From positions 1 through 49,692 of the forward strand of contig JAUTCR010000026.1 in NCBI GenBank assembly GCA_030673895.1: DNA of 49,692 bases, written 5' to 3'. The notes under the pieces were generated by a model. The model searched no databases. It saw only the letters and a list, made by a program, of their open reading frames with translations, and was not told the DNA's origin. The position numbers were made by a program, and so were the translations under genes. Each line of letters starts with the position of its first letter. The stretch's first letter is position 1. This stretch comes from Verrucomicrobiota bacterium JB023 (GTDB lineage Bacteria > Verrucomicrobiota > Verrucomicrobiia > Verrucomicrobiales > Akkermansiaceae). This document shows positions 26,671 through 34,386 of the stretch, piece by piece.

Positions 26671-29046
26671 ATGAACCACTACCTCATCTTCTTCACCGGC
26701 CTGGCCATTCTCGGCCTCCTCTTCGCATTCTTCGCGGCGGAAAAAGAGAAGAACAAGCGAACCTTCGGCACCATCGCCACCCTCATCATTGGCTTGCTCT
26801 GCGTCTGGGCCATCTCAAGCGAAGGTCTCAAGCCTGGCATCGATTTGGCCGGTGGTTCCACCTACACTCTGCGCGTTGATCCGAAGAAGGATGACGACGG
26901 CACCCCGATCAAGGTCACCCGGAGCGATATCCAGCAGGTCATCAAGGTCATTGAGCAACGCCTCAATCCCGAAGGTACACGGGACATGACCATCCAAGCC
27001 CTCGGAGAGGACCGTGTGACCGTTGAATTGCCCGGCGTCACCGACAAGGAAGCTGCTGAAGACAAGGCCATCCTGGAGAAGCAATCCGTCCTCGAGCTGC
27101 GTGCCGTCCACCCCGACAACAACCGCCTCGCAGCAGCTGTGGATGCGGGAATCGAAACCCGCCCTCCAGGCTATGAACTCCTCCAAGAGCCTGTGCAAGA
27201 CCGTAAAACCGGAGAACCCATTCTCGATGACGAAGGCAACCCCGTCACCAACCCCATCCTCGTGAAGCGGGGGGCGGAAGTCAAAGGCTCCCAGATCAAG
27301 CGCGCACAAGCCGATTACGCCCAACCCGGCACCGTTGCCATCACCCTGACTGATGAGGGAGGCAACGCCATGCGGGAATACACCAAAAACCTCAACGTCG
27401 GCACCGACCGGATGGCTCAAGTCCTCGATGGAGAAGTGATTGGTGCCCCCGGCTTCCGCCAGGTTCCCCTTGGCAAAAATTTCGTCATCAACGGTATCGA
27501 AGGCGGCACCCAAGGCGCGGAGCTCCTTGCCCAACAGCTGATGAATCCTCTGGAGAATCCGCTGAAAATCGAAGCCAACAGCAATGTCTCCGCCCGCTCC
27601 GGTGAGGCCACCATCAAGCAAGGCATCTATGCTGGCATCGCTGGTCTCGCCCTCACCTTCCTCTTCGTTCTCCTCTACTACCGCTTCGCCGGCCTCATCG
27701 CCCTCGTCGGCCTGATGGTGAATATCCTGATGCTCTTCGGCTTCATGGCGATGTTCGGCTTCACCTTCACCCTGCCCGGCATCGCGGGTATCGTCCTCAC
27801 CATCGGGGTCGCCGTGGATGCCAATGTCCTCATCTACGAGCGCATGCGCGAGGAGCTGAAGGCCGGCCGGAACCTTAAAACCGCCATCAAGAATGCCTAC
27901 GACAAGGCCTTCTCGGCGATCTTTGATGCGAACATCACCACCTTGATCACCGCCACGATCCTCTTCTGGCGCGCTTCCGGGACGGTCAAGGGATTTGCCG
28001 TCACCCTCACCATCGGGATTCTTGCCACCCTGTTCGTGGCCCTCATCGTGACCCGCATCCTCTTCTGGTATGGCACCGATACCGGCGTCATCAAGAAGCT
28101 CTCGTTCGTCAATATCATCCCTGAGAAGGTCATCGACTTCATGAGCTACTCCAAGCGAGCCCTGTTCATCTCAGTCGCTCTCTTCGTGATTGCCGCAGCC
28201 AGCTTCGGCATCCGCTACAATTCGGCCCTCGGGGTTGACTTCTCCGGCGGAACGATGACCCGCTATGAAATCGGCGACACGGAAATCCCCGTCGACGACG
28301 TGAAGGACTCCCTCGCCAGCCTCGACTTGTCGAAAAATCCTCAAATTCAGGAAGAGCGCTCGGCCTCCGGGTTCTCCCTTGTCGTCCGCTCGGCAGAGAA
28401 CGATGTCGCAGCCATCGACGCCCGACTGCGGGAATCGTTCCCCGAGATCCTCAACGATTCGGTCGAAGGCACCTCGGAGTTCGTCTCCGCCGCCTTGGGT
28501 AAGGAATTCCTGATTAACTCCCTCATCGCCCTCGGTATCGGGCTGGTTGGCATTCTCATCTACATCGCGATTCGTTTCCAGCCCTCCTTCGCTCTGGGAG
28601 CCTTCATCGCGCTAGCTCACGATGTGATCATCGTCCTCGGCCTCACTGTGTTGCTTGGCCGGGAGCTCTCCCTCATCCACGTCGGAGCCATCCTCACTAT
28701 TGCCGGTTATTCCATCAACGACACCATCATCGTCTTCGACCGGATTCGGGAAACGCTGGAGTTCTCCCGCAGCAACCTGCGGACGGTCATCAATGAATCG
28801 ATTAGCGCCACCCTTTCGCGGACGATTCTGACGTCGAGTACCACCTTCGTGGCGGTTCTCGTTCTCCTCATCTTCGGCGGCGCTGATATGCGCGAGTTCT
28901 CCCTGACCATGGTCATCGGCATCGTGGTGGGCACCTACTCCTCCATCTTCGTCGCCGCACCGGTCGTCGAGTGGATTGTGCGCAAGCGCGGCACCGACCT
29001 GCGCCGTGAGATTCTCGATGCGAATCTCGACGCCCAAATGCATTAA
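26671..29046 (+). CDS. secDF: Fused protein-export membrane protein SecDF
   Basis: This is a single 791-residue chain joining SecD (about 1-470) and SecF (about 480-791), with about twelve transmembrane segments. The SecD part has the first periplasmic domain with PGIDLAGGSTYTL and the conserved GVAVDANVLIYERMREE. The SecF part has GVDFSGGTMTRYEI and GYSINDTIIVFDRIRE. The conserved Asp and Arg residues tied to proton-driven late-stage export are visible in these motifs. It follows yajC and ends before a strong terminator at 29067. Confidence 0.97.
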   Translation: MNHYLIFFTGLAILGLLFAFFAAEKEKNKRTFGTIATLIIGLLCVWAISSEGLKPGIDLAGGSTYTLRVDPKKDDDGTPIKVTRSDIQQVIKVIEQRLNPEGTRDMTIQALGEDRVTVELPGVTDKEAAEDKAILEKQSVLELRAVHPDNNRLAAAVDAGIETRPPGYELLQEPVQDRKTGEPILDDEGNPVTNPILVKRGAEVKGSQIKRAQADYAQPGTVAITLTDEGGNAMREYTKNLNVGTDRMAQVLDGEVIGAPGFRQVPLGKNFVINGIEGGTQGAELLAQQLMNPLENPLKIEANSNVSARSGEATIKQGIYAGIAGLALTFLFVLLYYRFAGLIALVGLMVNILMLFGFMAMFGFTFTLPGIAGIVLTIGVAVDANVLIYERMREELKAGRNLKTAIKNAYDKAFSAIFDANITTLITATILFWRASGTVKGFAVTLTIGILATLFVALIVTRILFWYGTDTGVIKKLSFVNIIPEKVIDFMSYSKRALFISVALFVIAAASFGIRYNSALGVDFSGGTMTRYEIGDTEIPVDDVKDSLASLDLSKNPQIQEERSASGFSLVVRSAENDVAAIDARLRESFPEILNDSVEGTSEFVSAALGKEFLINSLIALGIGLVGILIYIAIRFQPSFALGAFIALAHDVIIVLGLTVLLGRELSLIHVGAILTIAGYSINDTIIVFDRIRETLEFSRSNLRTVINESISATLSRTILTSSTTFVAVLVLLIFGGADMREFSLTMVIGIVVGTYSSIFVAAPVVEWIVRKRGTDLRREILDANLDAQMH

Positions 29047-29066
29047 GCGGAGGATTTTTCTGGACG

Positions 29067-29099
29067 GGGGCTGCTGCGGTATCGCGGCAGCCCCTTTTT
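29067..29099 (+). terminator. Intrinsic terminator after secDF
   Basis: GGGGCTGC (29067-29074) pairs with GCAGCCCC (29087-29094), with further pairing inside the loop, followed by TTTTT. It ends the tgt-yajC-secDF transcript 20 bases after the stop codon. Confidence 0.92.
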
Positions 29100-29166
29100 G
29101 ATGGTCGGGGTCGAGCGCCATTCGTTCTTGAAATTGTCGACCGCGCCGGATGCAATCCGCCGCCAC

Positions 29167-30051
29167 ATGACCTTCCGAGGAACCCATACCGCTCTCATCA
29201 CCCCCTTCCGGGACGGCACGGTCGATTACGACGCTTTCCGCGCTCTGATTGATCGCCAGGCCGACGCCGGCATCACGGGCATCGTGCCCGTCGGCACCAC
29301 TGGAGAATCCCCGACCCTCGTCAATGAGGAACACCTCGAGGTCATCCGCGTCGCCATCGAGCACGCAGCCGGTCGGCTCAAGGTCATTGCCGGCACCGGA
29401 GCCAATGCGACCGCAGAGGCGATTCATCTCACCACCGAGGCGGCCAAGCTGGGAGCCGACGCCTCCTTGCAGGTCTGTCCCTACTACAACAAGCCCTCGC
29501 AAGAAGGCATTTTTCAGCACTACGCCGCTGTCGCCCAAGCAGCTCCCGAGCTGCCCATGATGCTCTACAGCGTCCCCGGACGGAGCGTGGTGGAAATCGC
29601 TCCCGAGACCGCAGCCCGCCTGGCCAATGACTTCTCGAATATCACGTCCATCAAGGAAGCGGGAGGCTCGGTCGATCGCGTGAACCAGCTCCTGCAAGTC
29701 CTTCCCGAGAGTTGCGAAATCCTTTCCGGCGACGATCCGTTGACCCTCCCCTTCATGTCTTGCGGCGCTATCGGCCTCGTCTCCGTGGCCGCCAACATCG
29801 TTCCCGAGGTCATCGTCGAGCTTGTGAATGCCTGCAACGAGGGAGACTACGCCAAGGCCCTCGAGCTACAGCGGAACTATTACCCACTCTTTGCCGGCCT
29901 CATGTCTCTCGATACCAACCCCGTCCCGATCAAGACCGCGGCATCGCTGATGGGTCACTGCAGCGAGGAATTCCGCCTGCCGCTCGTCAACCTCAGCGTT
30001 GAGAAGAGCGGCCAACTTTCCAAGCTTCTCGCCGACTTCAACTTGGTCTAG
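29167..30051 (+). CDS. dapA: 4-hydroxy-tetrahydrodipicolinate synthase
   Basis: This 294-residue protein catalyses condensation of pyruvate with aspartate semialdehyde, the first step of the diaminopimelate/lysine branch. Visible motifs are GIVPVGTTGESPTL (about 36-49), CPYYNKPSQEG (about 105), the tyrosine in LYSVPGRS (about 134) and the Schiff-base lysine Lys163 in TSIKEAGGS. The start at 29167 begins MTFRGTHTAL, matching family length; the frame extending to 29098 runs into the terminator. dapB follows 52 bases later. Confidence 0.96.
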   Translation: MTFRGTHTALITPFRDGTVDYDAFRALIDRQADAGITGIVPVGTTGESPTLVNEEHLEVIRVAIEHAAGRLKVIAGTGANATAEAIHLTTEAAKLGADASLQVCPYYNKPSQEGIFQHYAAVAQAAPELPMMLYSVPGRSVVEIAPETAARLANDFSNITSIKEAGGSVDRVNQLLQVLPESCEILSGDDPLTLPFMSCGAIGLVSVAANIVPEVIVELVNACNEGDYAKALELQRNYYPLFAGLMSLDTNPVPIKTAASLMGHCSEEFRLPLVNLSVEKSGQLSKLLADFNLV

Positions 30052-30103
30052 GTCCCGCGAAGCTTCGCTATCCAGAATCCGAATTCCATTTATCTTTCCG
30101 CAC

Positions 30104-30838
30104 ATGAAAATCACAGTCACCGGACGCTCCGGACGGATGGGCCAATCCGTCATCGCAGCCATTGAGGCCGAGCCTGAAGCCACGTTGCTTTCTTGCCACG
30201 ACAAGGGAGACAATCTCGTCAATGCCCTCTCGGGAGCAGAAGCCGTGATTGACTTCACCCTGCCCTCTCTCACCAGCGAACTTCTGGATACCGCACTGGA
30301 GAAGGAGGTCCCCCTCGTCATCGGCACCACCGGACACAGTGACGATCAGCGCGCTGCCATCGCCAAGGCTGCGGAGAGCCTCCCCATCGTGTATGCATCC
30401 AATTTCTCCGTGGGAGTGAATACCCTCTTTTGGCTCACCCGCCATGCGGCCCGCATTCTCGGCAATGAGGCCTTCGACATCGAAGTCACCGAGATGCACC
30501 ACCGGCATAAGGTCGACGCCCCCTCCGGCACCGCCCGGACGCTGCTGGAGATCCTCAATGAGGAAACGGGCACCTCTTATCAGGATGACATCGACCATGG
30601 TCGCTTCGGCGAGACCGGACCACGCCCCCAAGGCCGCATCGGCATGCACACGCTGCGCGGCGGTGATGTGGTGGGCGATCACACCGTGATGTTCGCCGCA
30701 GAGGGTGAGCGGGTGGAGCTCACCCACAAAGCCTCCTCGCGTATGACCTTCGCCTCCGGCTCGGTCCGGGCGGCCCTTTGGCTCAAGGATAAGAAAGCCG
30801 GTCTCTACGACATGCAGGATGTTCTCGGCCTCAAGTAG
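30104..30838 (+). CDS. dapB: 4-hydroxy-tetrahydrodipicolinate reductase
   Basis: This 244-residue enzyme reduces the DapA product with NAD(P)H. The N-terminal nucleotide-binding motif is VTGRSGRMG (5-13). IGTTGHS lies near 77 and the catalytic/substrate loop EMHHRHKVDAPSGTA near 130-144. The start at 30104 puts the dinucleotide fold at the very N-terminus as expected; a longer frame overlapping dapA is rejected. It is slightly shorter than E. coli DapB (273 residues) but complete. Confidence 0.96.
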   Translation: MKITVTGRSGRMGQSVIAAIEAEPEATLLSCHDKGDNLVNALSGAEAVIDFTLPSLTSELLDTALEKEVPLVIGTTGHSDDQRAAIAKAAESLPIVYASNFSVGVNTLFWLTRHAARILGNEAFDIEVTEMHHRHKVDAPSGTARTLLEILNEETGTSYQDDIDHGRFGETGPRPQGRIGMHTLRGGDVVGDHTVMFAAEGERVELTHKASSRMTFASGSVRAALWLKDKKAGLYDMQDVLGLK

Positions 30839-30919
30839 GTCTTTGTTGAGCAACCGGCGGGGATGGCCTCAGACCAATCTGTCTGCAGCAATCATCCATT
30901 CCCGAGAAGGCTTCCTCCA

Positions 30920-31435
30920 ATGAGTGCCGTCACCAGGACTTACCTTGCCCTTGGCTCGAACCTCGGGGATCGCCGCGCCCTCCTTGCGGCGGCCCGGGAA
31001 GAACTTCAGAAGCTGGCCAGCCAGCCCATCGAGTCGGCGGCCCTCTACGAGACTGCCCCCTGGGATTGCCCACCGGACTCCCCTCCCTTTCTCAATACCG
31101 TCCTCCAGCTGGACACCGAGCTCCCCCCCATGGACCTTCTGGCCCGCACCCAAGCCATCGAAGAACAGCTGGGCCGCGCCGCACCGGCCACACGCGGGCG
31201 CAATGCCCCTCGCCCAATCGATATCGATCTACTCGTCTATGGCGACCGGGTGATGACCAGCCCGGAGCTGAACCTTCCCCATCCCCGGCTTCACGAGCGC
31301 CTCTTCGTTCTCTATCCGCTGCGCGATTTGGCCCCCACCCTCATCCCGCCCACCCACGCCAATCCCGTCTCAATTTTGCTGGAGATTTGCGAGTCCATCG
31401 AAACACCTCCGGTGCGCCTCGCCGATAGCTGGTGA
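30920..31435 (+). CDS. folK: 6-hydroxymethyl-7,8-dihydropterin pyrophosphokinase
   Basis: This 171-residue HPPK of folate synthesis transfers pyrophosphate from ATP to hydroxymethyl-dihydropterin. Motifs are LALGSNLGDRRA (about 8-19), PRPIDIDLLVYGD (about 97-109, Mg-binding aspartates) and LPHPRLHERLFVLYPL (about 118-133). The start at 30920 places LALGSNLGD at the usual position. It lies 81 bases after dapB and is followed immediately by panB. Confidence 0.95.
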   Translation: MSAVTRTYLALGSNLGDRRALLAAAREELQKLASQPIESAALYETAPWDCPPDSPPFLNTVLQLDTELPPMDLLARTQAIEEQLGRAAPATRGRNAPRPIDIDLLVYGDRVMTSPELNLPHPRLHERLFVLYPLRDLAPTLIPPTHANPVSILLEICESIETPPVRLADSW

Positions 31436-31494
31436 AAGCCGGCAGGAAGATTTGCCTTCGCCTTCACCCCTCTTTGCGATTCAGTTCCGCCCAC

Positions 31495-32274
31495 GTGACT
31501 TCTCTCGACAAAGCCGCTGCTCTGAAAGCCCGGGCTGCCGCCGGTTCCGCCCCGGTCAGCGCGTTGACCGCCTACGATTATCCGACGGCACGCCTCGCTG
31601 ATGAGGCCGGCGTCGATGTCATCCTCGTCGGCGACTCGCTCGGAATGGTCGTGCTGGGCTTCCCCGATACCACCCATGTCACCATGGACCACATGCTTCA
31701 TCATGTGGCTGCCGCCGCGCGAGGAGCGGAGAAAGCCCTGTTGCTTGGCGATCTTCCCATCCACTCCTATCCGGACCCCGAGACTGCGGTCATCAATGCC
31801 CGGTGTCTCACCGAGGCTGGGGCCGAGGCGGTTAAACTCGAGGGGGGCCTGCGCCAGATTGAAAAGGTGCAGGCTATTGTCGCGGCTGACATTCCTGTCA
31901 TTGGCCATCTCGGCATGCTGCCGCAGCGGGTGAAGGAGGAAGGTGGCTATAAAAAGAAGGGGAAAACAGAAGCCCAGGCCGCCGAGTTGGTCGAGGCCTC
32001 GCTCGCCCTGCAAGACGCGGGGATCTGTGCTCTGGTGCTGGAGTCCGTGGTCCCCGAGGTTGCCGCCCGCATTTCGCATCAGGTCTCAGTACCGACCATC
32101 GGCATCGGCTGTGGCCACGGCCACACACACGGGGAGGTGGCCGTTATCAGCGACGTGGTTGGCTCTTATCCCTGGTTCGTCCCCCCGTTCGCCAAGCCAA
32201 GAGCCCAAGTGGCCGCCAGCATCTCCAGCGCGGTCGGCGAATTTATCCGGGACATCACCCCGCTGGATAGCTGA
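31495..32274 (+). CDS. panB: 3-methyl-2-oxobutanoate hydroxymethyltransferase
   Basis: This protein of about 259 residues is the first enzyme of pantothenate synthesis. It shows LTAYDYPTARLADEAG, VGDSLGMVVLG with its metal-binding Asp, KLEGG, GHLGMLPQRV and the catalytic Glu in LVLESVVPE. A loop GCGHGHTHGE replaces the common glycine-rich GAGxxxDG segment. No ATG is suitably placed: GTG at 31495 gives typical length, and GTG at 31432, overlapping the folK stop, is the alternative. Confidence 0.93.
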   Translation: MTSLDKAAALKARAAAGSAPVSALTAYDYPTARLADEAGVDVILVGDSLGMVVLGFPDTTHVTMDHMLHHVAAAARGAEKALLLGDLPIHSYPDPETAVINARCLTEAGAEAVKLEGGLRQIEKVQAIVAADIPVIGHLGMLPQRVKEEGGYKKKGKTEAQAAELVEASLALQDAGICALVLESVVPEVAARISHQVSVPTIGIGCGHGHTHGEVAVISDVVGSYPWFVPPFAKPRAQVAASISSAVGEFIRDITPLDS

Positions 32275-32327
32275 GGGCCTGACCGAGTGGGATTGCCCTT
32301 CGGGACGATTTGCCCCATGGTGCCGGT

Positions 32328-33347
32328 ATGCCGATGATTTCGCGCCGTAAGGCCACCTACCCGATCTCCGCATCGCTCCGGCATTACCTCTACCACTTCG
32401 GCCGCCAGTCGGACATCCCGCTAGTCTATGATGACTTGCACCGCTTCGTCGGCTCGGTCCCCTATGAGAATCCCGAGGGCGAGGAGACTCTCTGGCTCAC
32501 CGTGCAATACCCTCTCGAGATTCTCGAAGAGCTTCGTCCCAAACTCACCGCCATCTACGCCATGCTCAAGATTGGAGGCGACTTGGCTCTCGCCGAACAC
32601 CTGACCGTGGACCGAATCGACTTTGGCGAATTCGGCAACTCCCGTCCCTTCCGCATCTGCATTCGCAATCTCTTCAACGGCAATTCCGACTTCTACTACG
32701 TCAAGGTCGCGGATGCCTCCCGCCTCTACGGGCTGGAGCTGGAACACCTCCTCTCCCCCAATCGCCTCAATTATCTCGTCAATGGCAACACCCTCATCGA
32801 GGAGCATATCGCCGGCGTCCCGGGGAATGTCTTCCTTGAGCAATACCTCCATTCCCCGGATCTGAACAAGGTTCGCATCGCCAAGGAGTTCACGAAATTC
32901 AATGAACGCTGCTTCTTGCGTCTGCTGGGAGACATGCGGTCCGTCAACTACGTCGTCGATATCACCCCCGACATCGAGGAGATCCAATATCGCGTGCGGC
33001 CTATTGACTTCGATCAGCAATGCTACGACGGCAAGATGAAGACCTACCTCGCGTACCGTTTCGATTCAAACAAGCCCGTCACGCGACTGGCCTTCCGCAC
33101 GCTCAATCGCAAAACCATCGACCAATACGTCGAGGAAGAGCGAGCGCAAATGGCTCGCCGTGCGCGGGTCGAGCGGGTCCGGATTGCCTCCCTCCTCTCG
33201 GTGATGAAGAAGGACACGCTGGCGCCACGCGAGAATCTTGATCGGCTGCGACGCGATCTGGAGCGAGTCTTCCCCGGCGAAGACCTCTCCGGCTGCGAGA
33301 CCATGGGGCAATTGACCGCCCGCCATATCGAGATCATGCTGCAATGA
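32328..33347 (+). CDS. Unrecognised protein with probable kinase-like (PKL/APH) fold
   Basis: This is a protein of about 339 residues that would normally be called hypothetical. Its order of short motifs resembles a protein kinase-like/aminoglycoside phosphotransferase fold: FYYVKVAD with Lys126 (beta-3 lysine), Glu137/Glu139 in a following helix, a hinge-like LIEEHIAGVPG (156-166), a catalytic-loop-like GDMRSVNYVVD (Asp202, Asn207, correct D+5 spacing) and a DFG-like PIDFDQ (Asp227). The C-terminal 100 residues are basic and helical. The start could also be ATG 32334. No neighbour explains its role. The kinase reading is inference from motif order and spacing. Confidence 0.6.
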   Translation: MPMISRRKATYPISASLRHYLYHFGRQSDIPLVYDDLHRFVGSVPYENPEGEETLWLTVQYPLEILEELRPKLTAIYAMLKIGGDLALAEHLTVDRIDFGEFGNSRPFRICIRNLFNGNSDFYYVKVADASRLYGLELEHLLSPNRLNYLVNGNTLIEEHIAGVPGNVFLEQYLHSPDLNKVRIAKEFTKFNERCFLRLLGDMRSVNYVVDITPDIEEIQYRVRPIDFDQQCYDGKMKTYLAYRFDSNKPVTRLAFRTLNRKTIDQYVEEERAQMARRARVERVRIASLLSVMKKDTLAPRENLDRLRRDLERVFPGEDLSGCETMGQLTARHIEIMLQ

Positions 33348-33434
33348 GCGGCCAAAGGCTGTCCGGTGCTTGTTAGAGCAGACTTTTCACCTTCAAGGTT
33401 GAAGGATTTCAAGGCGGACGCTAGCTTGCGCCCA

Positions 33435-34211
33435 ATGATTGGCTTGCGATACCTGCTGCTTCTTTCCTGCTTCTCGCTCTTGGCGAGGGCCCAGGAAGCC
33501 GAGATGGCGCAGACTGAAGCCATTGGTGAGCAGGAACTTGGCAATGACGATTTTGCCGTGCGGCAAGATGGCTTCGAGGCACTGAAAGCCTGGTCGCAGA
33601 CGGGAGAGAGAGAGCAGCGGCGGGATGAGCTGTTGGACCGCTACTTCGCCAGCGATGACCCGGAGGAACGCTTTCGCATCCGCGAAGTTCTTTTCGAAAT
33701 CACGTTGGGGGAATTCGAACAGAGCGGGCCTGGCTTTCTCGGGATCCAGATGGACCGGCCTCAAGTTTTCTTCCAGCCCCGCAATAACAACAACGGCCCT
33801 CTCCAGAATGCCGGGGTCGGCATCGCCTCCGTCATTCCGGAAACCCCCGCCGACGAAGCCGGGCTGAAGGCAGGAGACACCATCCTGCGCGTCGATAAAT
33901 TGGATGTCCGCCGCTTCGATGGGATGGATATTCTGCAAGTTTACCTCAAGGACCTCCGACCTGGCACCGAGATCGAAATCGAGGTGCTCCGCGAGGACGA
34001 AACCTTGGTGAAGAAGGCGCGCCTCATGAATCGCCTTGCCATCGAGGGCGCCGAAGAGCCGATCCCGACGGGGCCTTCCCGGGTCGATTCAGAGAAGCGC
34101 GAGCAACTTCTCCGCGCGGATTTCGGCCGCTGGCTCCTCAAGCAACAGGGAGAAGTTCTTGAAGAGAGCGAGCCAGAGCCTCAAGGCCCGGCTCCCGAAG
34201 AGAATCGGTAG
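33435..34211 (+). CDS. Exported PDZ-domain protein
   Basis: This 258-residue protein has a signal peptide (MIGLRYLLLLSCFSLLARA, cleavage before QEAE). It continues with a helical region (about 30-95) and one PDZ domain (about 95-195) containing GFLGIQM, PADEAGLKAGDTILRVD and a C-terminal strand region. The tail (about 215-258) is acidic and Pro/Glu-rich. PDZ proteins of this kind work in the periplasm as adaptors for proteases. It lies directly upstream of a Prc-type protease with its own PDZ domain, which may be its functional partner (inference). There is no protease domain of its own. Confidence 0.8.
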   Translation: MIGLRYLLLLSCFSLLARAQEAEMAQTEAIGEQELGNDDFAVRQDGFEALKAWSQTGEREQRRDELLDRYFASDDPEERFRIREVLFEITLGEFEQSGPGFLGIQMDRPQVFFQPRNNNNGPLQNAGVGIASVIPETPADEAGLKAGDTILRVDKLDVRRFDGMDILQVYLKDLRPGTEIEIEVLREDETLVKKARLMNRLAIEGAEEPIPTGPSRVDSEKREQLLRADFGRWLLKQQGEVLEESEPEPQGPAPEENR

Positions 34212-34386
34212 GTCGTCAGGGAGCCAGTGATTGTTCAGAAAACCAGCCGGTTTTCAGAAATCCGATAGGTTTTGCCCTAAATGCGGGTAGACTGTGCCCC
34301 CAGGGGAAATGGTTCGACAAGAGACAAGACGTGTCCCATGGTAATCCGAACCAAGTCCGGTCTTGGAATCGCTTTATTTACGCATC

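Noticed and set aside
29098-29166. N-terminal extension of dapA
   Set aside because: It would start in the T-tract of the secDF terminator and the extra residues do not match DapA; the ATG at 29167 is better.
30068-30853. 261-codon minus-strand open frame opposite dapB
   Set aside because: dapB is conserved over its whole length; no domain is visible in the opposite frame.
34238-34255. Hairpin GAAAACC-AGCC-GGTTTTC after the PDZ gene
   Set aside because: No T-tract follows on either strand, so I do not call a terminator.
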